DNA of 5,207 nucleotides from the NCBI GenBank assembly GCA_016200745.1, contig JACQEF010000139.1:1-5207 (forward strand), read 5' to 3'. Within the stretch, counting starts at the first letter, position 1; the number at the start of each line of letters is the position of its first letter. The DNA is from Chloroflexota bacterium (GTDB taxonomy: Bacteria; Chloroflexota; Limnocylindria; Limnocylindrales; CSP1-4). This document shows, piece by piece, positions 1 through 5,207 of this stretch. Position numbers and translations under genes: made by a program. The notes under the pieces are model-generated. The model was not told the origin of the DNA. It ran no database searches and saw nothing but the letters and a program-made list of their open reading frames with translations.

Positions 1-944
1 CTCGCGGGCATCGCCCTCGGCGAGCAGCTCGGGGGTCAGCCGCGTGTCGATGACGGCCACGAGGCCCTGGTCGTGCGCGACAGCCGTCCCCGGTTTGGGC
101 GACGCCTGGAGCTCGACCTCGTCGGCGGCGAGCGTCACGCCGGCGAGCTCGACCGACCCGTCGGCCAGCAGTGCGAACCGCCCGTCGCGAGCGGCGGCCA
201 TCACCTCGGGGATCTTCGCCCCGAGCCGCTTTCCGACACGTGGCAGGAGCACCTTGACCCGGCGCTCGACGAGCTCTGATTCGTCGCCGATCAGCTCGAT
301 GGCCTTGACGTTGACCTCGTCGGCGACGAGCGACAGCAGCGCCTCCTGCTCGGCCAGCTCGCCACCGGGCAGCGCCAGCCACAGCCTGGCGATGGGCTGC
401 CGGGTCCGGAGGGCGGCCTGCGCGCGGAGCGTCCGCACGAGCTCGACCGCCCGCAGCGCGACCGCCATCGAGGCTTCGAGCGATTCGTCCCGGTCGCCGG
501 CGGCCGGCGTGGGATACGAGGTCAGGTGGACGCTCTCGGGGGCCCGTCCGTCCGTGTCCCGATCGACCAGGTTCTGGTACATCGCCTCGGACAGGAACGG
601 AAGGATCGGCGCCACGATCCGGGCGACCGTCAGCAGGGTCGAGTGCAGCGTGGCGAACGCGCTCGCTGCATCCCGCCCGCCGTCACGGACGAACCGCTTC
701 CGGGAGCGTCGCAGGTACCAGGTCGACAGCTCGTCGATCAGCCGGGCGATCGACCGGGTCGCCGCCAGGGCGTCGAAGTCGGCGAGACGCCGGTCGACCT
801 CGGCGGCGGTGGCAGTCGTCCGCGACACGATCCAGCGGTCGAGTGCCGGTCGCTCCGCAGGGGGCGGCGTCGGGCCGGTCGCGGCCGTCGCGGGCGACCA
901 CTCGGCGAGGCGTGCGTACGTGACGAAGAAGGCGTACACGTTCG
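1..944 (-). pseudogene. ileS: Isoleucyl-tRNA synthetase, C-terminal part in a shifted frame
   Basis: This is the continuation of ileS in a different minus-strand frame, open without stop from about 944 to the window edge (about 314 residues). It starts with NVYAFFVTYARLAEW, which matches the end of the IleRS catalytic domain just before the anticodon-binding helices. Then come LDRWIVSR (near 845-820), the anticodon-domain signature TWYLRRSRKRF (near 724-690), VHLTSYP, the DEVNVKAIEL stretch (near 322-291), VGKRLGAKIPEVM (near 237-200) and LTPELLAEGDARE at the edge. This order is typical of the C-terminal half of IleRS2-type enzymes; probably some tens of residues lie beyond position 1. There is no start codon with a ribosome binding site at the junction, so it is best read as the second half of one disrupted gene rather than a separate gene. 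The part is clearly IleRS by motif order and by continuity with the upstream half. Confidence 0.5.
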
Positions 945-2870
945 ACGGAGGACCGTGCCCATCGCCAGCATCGAGTAGAACCAGTTGCGGAACTGCCCAG
1001 GAAAGCTCTCGGTGATGAAGTCGGCCGGGTACCACCGCGCCCAGTACTCGGGGTCTTCGCGGAAATGGAGCGTCGAGAAGGGCACGATCCCGGCGTCCAG
1101 CCAGGGATTGCCCACGTCGGCGATGCGCGACACCGGCTGCCCGCACGACGCGCAGGCGATCGTCACCGCGTCCACGTACGGCCGATGCGGCGTGTGGCCC
1201 TCGAGGACGTCCCAGCCCCCGACGGCTCGCTCGCGGAGCTCGTCGCGTCCGCCGACGACGTCGAACCGGCCGCAGGCGCGGCAGTCGTAGATCGGCAGCG
1301 CCAGGCCCCAATAGCGCTTCTTGCTGATCATCCAGTCGCGCATGTTGATCAGCCAGTCGAGCTCGCGCTCGTAGCCGAAGCCGGGGATCCACCGGATCTG
1401 GTCGACCACGTCCATGATCTGGTAGCGGAGGCTGGCGTCGACCTCCTCGCGCGTCAGCTCGGAGCGCGGCTTGTCGTAGACCGGACCCATGCTGATGAAC
1501 CACTCGTCGACCAGGCGGAACACCAGCGGCGTGTTGCAGCGCCAGCAGTGCGGGTAGCGGTGGCGGTACGGCTCGAGACGGTAGAACCGGCCTTCGTGCC
1601 TGAGATGCTCCACGATCGGTTCGGCGACGTCGCGCACGTCGCGCCCCGTGAGCGACCCGAACCCGGCGACCACGATCCCGCTCTCGTCGAGCGGCGCGAT
1701 GACCGGCAGCCCGAGCTCGCGACCGAGCTGGAAGTCCTCGGCGCCACAGCCCGGCGCGACGTGGACGATCCCGGTGCCCTCGTCCTCGCCGACCTCGGAC
1801 CAGGCCACGACCCGGTGGCGGTAATCCTTCGCCGCGAACGCCGACCTGACCGCCGGCAGCTCGTCGTATGGCCCCTCGTAATGCCAGCCGACCAGGCCCG
1901 CCCCCGGCCGCTCCTCGAGGACCTCGAACGGGCCTTCGAGCGCCGTCCTGAGCGTGCCCTTGGCGAGCCAGAAGGTCCGGTCACCCTGGCGCACCCGCAC
2001 ATAGGCGAGGTCGCCGCCGACCGCCGCGGCGACGTTCGAGGTCAGGGTCCACGGAGTCGTCGTCCAGACCAGCAGCGACTCGCCGGGTCGCTCCACGATC
2101 GGGAAGAGCACTGTCAGCCCCGGGTCCTCCCGCTCGGCGTAGCCCTCGTTCATCTCCATCTCGGAGAGACCGGTCCCGCAACGGGCGCACCAGGGCATGG
2201 TGTCGTGGCCCTTGTAGATCCACCCGCGGCGGTGGCACTCGGCCAGGAAGCCCCAGATCAGGTCGTTGTTCTCGTTGCTGAAGGTGAAATAGCTGCCGCC
2301 CACGTCGGGCATCCCGAGCCGGCCGACCAGCATCTCGGCGGTATCGCGGACCGGACCGTCCACGCCGTGGATGGTCGCCGGCTGGGCCGGATTGTCGGCC
2401 AGCATGTCGCGCAGCCGGCGGAGCTCCTCGGGATCGTTCCAGTCCATCCACATGCCGAGCCGGATCGACTGCTCGGTCTGGCGGGCCGCGTAGGTCAGCA
2501 CGCGCTGCTTGCACAGCGACACGAACTCGGCGATGCCGTACGCCTCGATGTCGCGCTTGCTGGTGAATCCCAGGTCGCGCTCGACGTTGACCTCGACCCA
2601 CAGGCCCTGGCAGTCGAACCCGTTCTGCCACCGCTGGTTCTCGCCGAGCATGGCGTGGTAGCGCTGGAAGACGTCCTTGTACGTCCGGCCCCAGGCGTGG
2701 TGGACGCCCATCGGGTTGTTCGCGGTGATCGGCCCGTCGAGGAAGCTCCAGCGCGGGCCGGCCGCGTTCTGGGCGCGCAGACGGGCGAACGTCTGGCGCT
2801 CGCGCCACATGGCGAGGATCTCGTGCTCCTGGGCGACCAGGTCCGGCTTCGCGTTGACGGGCTGGAACAT
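738..2870 (-). CDS. ileS: Isoleucyl-tRNA synthetase, N-terminal and catalytic part (interrupted)
   Basis: Cytoplasmic class I synthetase charging tRNA-Ile with isoleucine. ATG at 2870 was chosen because GAGG lies 5 nt upstream and recognisable IleRS sequence starts there; the frame stays open upstream but only antisense to the LCP gene. Seen in order: ATP-binding signature GVHH at residues 55-58 (normally HIGH), an insertion at about 145-193, Cys pair C228/C231, editing-domain motif WTTTPWTL at 269-276 and GTGIVH at 365-370 with Asp379 as probable editing aspartate, Cys pair C442/C445, SKKRYWG at 516-522, Cys pairs C530/C533 and C573/C576, and NPWLDAG at 588-594. Similarity ends at about residue 641 (near 950). 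The remaining 70 or so residues to the TGA at 738 are out-of-frame sequence. The KMSKS-type loop that should follow is absent, so this product should not be active. The subtype resembles the eukaryotic-like IleRS2 group. The family is certain; whether the gene is truly broken in the cell is not. Confidence 0.5.
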   Translation of the reverse strand: MFQPVNAKPDLVAQEHEILAMWRERQTFARLRAQNAAGPRWSFLDGPITANNPMGVHHAWGRTYKDVFQRYHAMLGENQRWQNGFDCQGLWVEVNVERDLGFTSKRDIEAYGIAEFVSLCKQRVLTYAARQTEQSIRLGMWMDWNDPEELRRLRDMLADNPAQPATIHGVDGPVRDTAEMLVGRLGMPDVGGSYFTFSNENNDLIWGFLAECHRRGWIYKGHDTMPWCARCGTGLSEMEMNEGYAEREDPGLTVLFPIVERPGESLLVWTTTPWTLTSNVAAAVGGDLAYVRVRQGDRTFWLAKGTLRTALEGPFEVLEERPGAGLVGWHYEGPYDELPAVRSAFAAKDYRHRVVAWSEVGEDEGTGIVHVAPGCGAEDFQLGRELGLPVIAPLDESGIVVAGFGSLTGRDVRDVAEPIVEHLRHEGRFYRLEPYRHRYPHCWRCNTPLVFRLVDEWFISMGPVYDKPRSELTREEVDASLRYQIMDVVDQIRWIPGFGYERELDWLINMRDWMISKKRYWGLALPIYDCRACGRFDVVGGRDELRERAVGGWDVLEGHTPHRPYVDAVTIACASCGQPVSRIADVGNPWLDAGIVPFSTLHFREDPEYWARWYPADFITESFPGQFRNWFYSMLAMGTVLRRTCTPSSSRTHASPSGRPRRPRPARRRPLRSDRHSTAGSCRGRLPPPPRSTGVSPTSTPWRRPGRSPG
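936..953 (-). other. ileS: Junction of internal deletion plus frame change in ileS
   Basis: Reading along the gene, the N-terminal frame codes ...SMLAMGTVL with Leu641 at 950-948, and the C-terminal frame starts with Asn at 942-940. In IleRS2-type enzymes, as I remember them (for example from mycobacteria), about 79 residues separate these two points and contain the KMSKS-type ATP loop. All of that is missing here. The two frames differ by a net -1, so the removed length should be 1 modulo 3. No A-, T- or G-run that would suggest a simple one-base indel is present, and a single-base error could not explain the missing residues. Confidence 0.5.
2292..2438 (-). other. Lineage-specific insertion of about 50 residues in IleRS
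   Basis: Between MDW (residues 142-144) and YFTFSNENN (194-202), where most IleRS proteins pass directly from the MDWD-type turn to the Y-T-tyrosine strand, this protein has about 49 extra residues with a charged helix-like stretch (DPEELRRLRDML) followed by a Gly/Pro-rich part. It stays in frame with normal codon usage, so it looks like a true family trait rather than an artefact. Its function is not known to me. Confidence 0.5.
2697..2708 (-). other. Variant class I signature GVHH (swapped HIGH motif) in IleRS
   Basis: The codons GGC GTC CAC CAC encode Gly55-Val-His-His58. Aligning by eye TANNPMGVHHAWGRTYKD with the usual YANG..HIGHALNK.LKD places GVHH on HIGH, with the first and third residues exchanged. 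The flanking anchors (A-N before, K-D after) make the register firm. In class I synthetases this motif positions ATP in aminoacyl-adenylate formation. Confidence 0.5.
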
Positions 2871-2877
2871 TCGGCCT
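2871..2877 (-). promoter_or_regulatory. Ribosome binding site of ileS
   Basis: On the minus strand the bases before the ATG read TCGAGGCCGA, giving a GAGG core with a 5-nt spacer. This supports the 2870 start over the longer open frame reaching 3200. Confidence 0.5.
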
Positions 2878-2922
2878 CGAGACTGGACGGGTACGGTCGC
2901 GCCGCCTGCACCCCGGGCGCGG

Positions 2923-2958
2923 GCGTCTGGAATCGGCGGCCCGAGTATCCTACCCGCG
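2923..2958 (+). promoter_or_regulatory. Probable leaderless promoter of the LCP gene
   Basis: TATCCT at 2946-2951 fits the TANNNT form of a -10 box and ends 7 nt before the ATG at 2959. That spacing would put the transcription start on or next to the start codon. No Shine-Dalgarno sequence is present between box and ATG (ACCCGCG). No clear -35 is visible about 17 bp upstream (near 2923-2928), as is common for this promoter type in GC-rich bacteria. A weak oppositely directed box (GATACT, 2949-2944) overlaps it and could serve ileS, but support for that is poor. Confidence 0.5.
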
Positions 2959-3408
2959 ATGCACGACCCGCAGGATGCGCGACCGCGCGCACGGTCCCCC
3001 TTCGCGGCGGCATTCCTCTCGCTCCTCTTCCCGGGACTCGGCCACCTGTACGCCGGCGCGCCCAGCCGCGCCCTGGCCTTCGCGGCCGCGCCAGTCCTGC
3101 TGATCGCGCTGCTCGCCGGGATCGTGCTGCGGCTCGACCGCATCGAGCTGGTCGGGCTCGCGCTCAACCCGTTCCTGCTGAGCTCCGTCTTCGTCGCCAA
3201 CCTGATCGCCCTGCTCTACCGGCTCGTCGCGGTCATCGACGCCTACCGCGTCGCCGAGTTCATGAACGCGGTCCACGCGTCCGCGTGGTCGGAACCGCCG
3301 TCCCGAACGTGTCGATCCCGCCGTGGGACGGCAAGGAGCGGCTCAATGTCCTGCTCATCGGGACCGATCAGCGCCCGAAGGAGGGCACCTACAACACCGA
3401 CACCCTGA
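2959..3408 (+). pseudogene. LCP-family protein, N-terminal membrane part (interrupted)
   Basis: ATG at 2959 opens a frame giving a short basic, proline-rich N-terminus and then hydrophobic segments at about residues 15-31 (with the PGLGHLYAG turn), 38-57 and 72-93, followed by DAYRVAEFMNAV. The PGLG..Y.G hairpin followed by helices is known from small multi-helix membrane modules, and I recall it at the N-terminus of LCP proteins in some Chloroflexota. The module would anchor the downstream LCP domain outside the membrane. Recognisable sequence ends at about residue 106 (near 3275); from there to the TGA at 3406-3408 the frame gives Arg/Ser-rich shadow sequence while the LCP domain is in another frame. 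No ribosome binding site precedes the ATG; see the leaderless promoter. It is read as the first half of the gene whose second half ends at 4514. Confidence 0.5.
3270..3317 (+). other. Junction of internal deletion plus frame change in the LCP gene
   Basis: The membrane part is readable in the frame of 2959 to about 3275. The LCP domain is readable in the frame of 3318 onward, and the two frames differ by a net -1. Related anchored LCP proteins as I remember them have a further helix and a Pro/Ala/Thr-rich linker between these parts; here there are only a few uninformative residues in either frame. The linker therefore appears deleted, by a length equal to 1 modulo 3, but its true size cannot be read from this window. 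Confidence 0.5.
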
Positions 3409-4514
3409 TCGTCGTGTCGATCGACCCGCAGAGCAAGCAGGTGGCGATGTTCAGCCTGCCGCGCGACACGGTCGACGTCCCGACGCCGCCGGGGCCGGCG
3501 CGCCAGGCCTACGGCCCGGTCTATCCGAAGAAGATCAACGCCTGGTTCACCTCGGTCCGCAACCGCGCCGACCTGTTCCCGGGCACCGACGTCACGCGCG
3601 GCTACAACGGGCTGAAGGCGATCATCGGCAACCTCTACGGGCTCGACATCAAGTACTTCGTGGAGGTCAACTTCGAGGGGTTCAAGGCGGTGGTCGACGC
3701 GCTCGGCGGCGTGACCATCAACGTCCAGGTCCCGGTCGTGGACGATCGCTATCCCGGCGACAGCGGCAACCTGGAGCGGATCTACATCCCGAGCGGGATC
3801 CAGCACATGGACGGCGCCCAGGCACTCCAGTACGCCCGCTCGCGGCACACGTCGTCCGACTTCGACCGCGGCGCCCGGCAGCAACGCGTCCTGCTCTCGC
3901 TCAGGGAACAGGCCGATCCGCAGGCGCTCATCCCCCGGCTACCGGAGCTCATCCAGGCGCTCAAGAAGGCGGTCAGGACGGACGTCCCGGTCGACCAGCT
4001 CGACAAGCTCCTCGGTCTCGCGTCCGAGGTCGACACCAAGGACATCCGTTCGTTCGTCTTCGCGCCACCCCTGTACGGACAGGAGAACCTGAACAGTCCG
4101 CGGGGCTACATCATCGAGCCGTACGTCGACAAGATCCGCGCCGCGGTGAGCACCGCGTTCACCGCCAATCCGGCCGACGAGGTCCTGCGCGAGAAGCTGG
4201 CCGAGGAGGCCGCAACCGTGTGGGTGCTCAACAGCACTGGCGGCGCGGACAGGGCGACCCAGCTGGCGGCCTATCTCGAGTACTACGGACTGGCTGCCTC
4301 GGCACCTCGGCAGAAGCCGTCCGGCGGCGTCCGCCCGAACACCACGATCGTGGTCTACAACGGGGCGTCCACGAAGCTGCAGGGCACGATCGCCTACCTC
4401 GAGCAGACGTTCGGCGTGACCGCCACGACCAAGACCGACAGCGCGATCCGGGCCGACGTCGTCGTCACGATCGGGACGGCCACCCCGGATCTGCAGCCAC
4501 CGGTCGCGCCCTAG
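3285..4514 (+). CDS. LytR-CpsA-Psr family protein, LCP domain plus LytR C-terminal domain
   Basis: LCP proteins act outside the membrane and transfer polyprenyl-phosphate-linked glycopolymers onto peptidoglycan or other cell-surface acceptors. Recognisable sequence starts at PPWDGKERLNVLLIGTD (from about 3318). Seen in order: the Asp of NTDT (near 3400), SLPRD with its Arg at 3462-3464, the KINAWF stretch (near 3529), VDALGGV (near 3695), and the core signature ARSR....DFDR..RQQ at 3834-3884, whose arginines bind the pyrophosphate of the lipid substrate in characterised members. A LytR_C domain follows (about 4215-4494, TVWVLN to ADVVVTIG), ending at TAG 4512-4514. The Arg usually two residues before the NTDT Asp is Asn here. 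The upstream part of this frame is antisense to ileS and not real. GTG at 3285 is only a nominal start: any start here would lack the membrane anchor, so the gene is more likely the second half of an interrupted gene beginning at 2959. Confidence 0.5.
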   Translation: MVGTAVPNVSIPPWDGKERLNVLLIGTDQRPKEGTYNTDTLIVVSIDPQSKQVAMFSLPRDTVDVPTPPGPARQAYGPVYPKKINAWFTSVRNRADLFPGTDVTRGYNGLKAIIGNLYGLDIKYFVEVNFEGFKAVVDALGGVTINVQVPVVDDRYPGDSGNLERIYIPSGIQHMDGAQALQYARSRHTSSDFDRGARQQRVLLSLREQADPQALIPRLPELIQALKKAVRTDVPVDQLDKLLGLASEVDTKDIRSFVFAPPLYGQENLNSPRGYIIEPYVDKIRAAVSTAFTANPADEVLREKLAEEAATVWVLNSTGGADRATQLAAYLEYYGLAASAPRQKPSGGVRPNTTIVVYNGASTKLQGTIAYLEQTFGVTATTKTDSAIRADVVVTIGTATPDLQPPVAP

Positions 4515-4532
4515 CGCCGGGGCGGCGGACCA

Positions 4533-4573
4533 CCGGGGAACGATCCCCGGGGGCGCCGATCCCCGGGGGCGCC
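4533..4573. terminator. GC hairpin between convergent genes, possible bidirectional terminator
   Basis: CCGGGG (4533-4538) pairs with CCCCGG (4545-4550) across the 6-nt loop AACGAT, a six-base all-GC stem, 18 bp after the LCP stop and 40 bp before the ilvE stop. There is no T-run on either strand, so classical intrinsic termination is not assured; in GC-rich bacteria hairpins without T-runs at gene ends are common. The neighbouring GGCGCC and CCCCGGGG palindromes allow alternative pairings. Confidence 0.5.
4542..4573. repeat. Perfect 16-bp tandem duplication
   Basis: The unit GATCCCCGGGGGCGCC occurs twice head to tail at 4542-4557 and 4558-4573 without mismatch. Each unit contains the palindromes CCCCGGGG and GGCGCC. 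It lies wholly in the 75-bp spacer between two convergent stops and alters no coding sequence. Confidence 0.5.
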
Positions 4574-4589
4574 AGCCCGGCGACGATCC

Positions 4590-5207
4590 CTACTCGATCG
4601 GGGTCAGCCAGTGGCTGTACTGCGGCAGCCGGCCGCGCACGGCGTCGAAGTACCGGTCGCGCACCAGTCGCCCGATCGGGCCGATCTCGCCCGAGCCGAC
4701 CGGGCGGTGGTCCACCTCGATGACCGGTGAGATCTGGACACCCGTCCCGCACAGGAAGACCTCGTCGGCGACGTACAGCTCGGAGCGGTCGATCGAGCGC
4801 TCCGCCACCGGGACCCCCTCGTTCGCCAGCAGCTCCATGAGCGCCTTGCGGGTGACCCCCTCGAGCAGGTCGTCGCTGACCGGCGGCGTGAGCGCGACGC
4901 CGTCTCGCACGATGAAGAGGTTGGCCGCCGACGCCTCGTTGACGTGGCCGCTGGCGGTGAGGACCACGGCTTCGTCGTAGCCGTTGAGCTCGGCCTCGGA
5001 CTTCTGGAAGGCCATGTTGACGTACCCGCCCACGATCTTGCCGCGAGCCGGCAGGGCCTCGTCCGCGTTCCGTCGCCAGGACGACGTCATCAGCCGGGTG
5101 CCGGCATCGGTGTCGATGTAGTTCCCGAATGGCACGGCGATGATGTAGAGCTCGTTGTCCAGGTCGTGAAGGCGCACGCCGATCGCCCTGGTCGACTTGT
5201 AGAACGA
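4590..5207 (-). CDS. ilvE: Branched-chain amino acid aminotransferase, C-terminal two thirds (partial)
   Basis: Class IV (D-alanine aminotransferase fold) PLP enzyme that interconverts leucine, isoleucine and valine with their 2-keto acids using glutamate/2-oxoglutarate, in the cytoplasm. The frame is open to the window edge (205 residues visible); the N-terminal third, about 100 residues, lies beyond 5207. Fragment residues seen: SSWRR (42-46), PARGKIVGGYVN with the PLP-binding Lys57 (5037-5039), GYDEAVVL (76-83), SGHVNEASAANLFIVRDG with the conserved Glu91 (86-103), TPP, EGVTRKAL (116-123) for PLP phosphate contact, ELYVADEVFLCGTG and VDHRPVGSGEIGP near the end. The stop is TAG at 4590-4592. 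The motif set fits IlvE better than 4-amino-4-deoxychorismate lyase or D-amino acid aminotransferase. It converges with the LCP gene across 75 bp. No defect is visible in this part. Confidence 0.5.
   Translation of the reverse strand, partial: SFYKSTRAIGVRLHDLDNELYIIAVPFGNYIDTDAGTRLMTSSWRRNADEALPARGKIVGGYVNMAFQKSEAELNGYDEAVVLTASGHVNEASAANLFIVRDGVALTPPVSDDLLEGVTRKALMELLANEGVPVAERSIDRSELYVADEVFLCGTGVQISPVIEVDHRPVGSGEIGPIGRLVRDRYFDAVRGRLPQYSHWLTPIE

Noticed and set aside
936..953. Programmed -1 frameshift in ileS (and likewise near 3300 in the LCP gene)
   Set aside because: No slippery heptamer or obvious downstream structure is visible at either site, and a frameshift cannot supply the missing KMSKS-loop or linker residues.
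44..1015. Plus-strand open frames opposite the ileS 3' half
   Set aside because: Ser/Arg/Ala-rich shadow translations of a GC-rich coding strand; the minus strand shows clear IleRS motifs over the same bases.
2871..2958. T-box leader upstream of ileS
   Set aside because: The spacer is only 88 bp and lacks a TGGNACCGCG-type element; no specifier-loop arrangement is seen.
2871..3200. Longer N-terminus for ileS up to 3200
   Set aside because: The extra residues are antisense to the LCP membrane part and unlike IleRS; the 2870 start has a ribosome binding site and fits the family N-terminus.
1065..3240. Very long plus-strand open frame running into the LCP domain
   Set aside because: Up to about 2870 it is the antisense shadow of ileS, and from 2959 to about 3275 a wrong frame of the LCP membrane part; its His/Val/Ala/Asp-rich composition matches no family. 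Only the portion from about 3318 is real.
936..3317. Intein, intron or mobile element as cause of the gene breaks
   Set aside because: Those add sequence inside the gene; here sequence is missing, with no inverted repeats, target duplications or extra open frame at either junction.
4465..4752. Minus-strand open frame across the LCP/ilvE spacer
   Set aside because: It overlaps the ends of two well-supported genes in another frame and has Arg/Pro/Gly-rich shadow composition.

Overview
The window is very GC-rich (about 70% by eye). Nearly all of it is explained by three genes: isoleucyl-tRNA synthetase on the minus strand (1-2870, 3' end outside), a LytR-CpsA-Psr (LCP) family protein on the plus strand (2959-4514), and the 3' two thirds of a branched-chain amino acid aminotransferase on the minus strand (4590-5207, 5' end outside). 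The base composition, the IleRS subtype (variant signature GVHH, a roughly 50-residue insertion, the W-L-D-A-G motif), the multi-helix N-terminus on the LCP protein and an apparently leaderless promoter suggest a soil or freshwater Chloroflexota relative (for example Limnocylindria) or a similar high-GC lineage. That assignment is inference from memory of homologues and is not proved here.

Layout: ileS and the LCP gene diverge from an 88-bp spacer. The spacer holds a TATCCT box exactly placed for leaderless transcription of the LCP gene and a GAGG ribosome binding site for ileS. The LCP gene and ilvE converge on a 75-bp spacer with a GC hairpin and a 16-bp tandem duplication, which may act as a shared terminator. 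The three genes have separate housekeeping roles (translation, envelope assembly, branched-chain amino acid metabolism). I see no mobile element, phage gene, CRISPR array, RNA gene or defence-type locus.

The striking point is that two adjacent genes are each broken in the middle. In ileS the protein is recognisable to about residue 641 (near 950). It resumes in another frame at about 942, after skipping the roughly 80 residues that should carry the KMSKS-type loop. In the LCP gene the membrane N-terminus is in one frame to about 3275, and the extracytoplasmic LCP domain resumes in another frame at about 3300-3320, with the linker apparently gone. Both breaks give the same net frame change, and both resumption points carry the 9-mer CGAACGTGT. 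Assembly error, strain-level deletion and a shared deletion mechanism all remain possible; reads across the two junctions would decide. Separately, the IleRS has the histidine/glycine-swapped signature GVHH in place of HIGH, a variant linked to very high mupirocin resistance in a known IleRS2.
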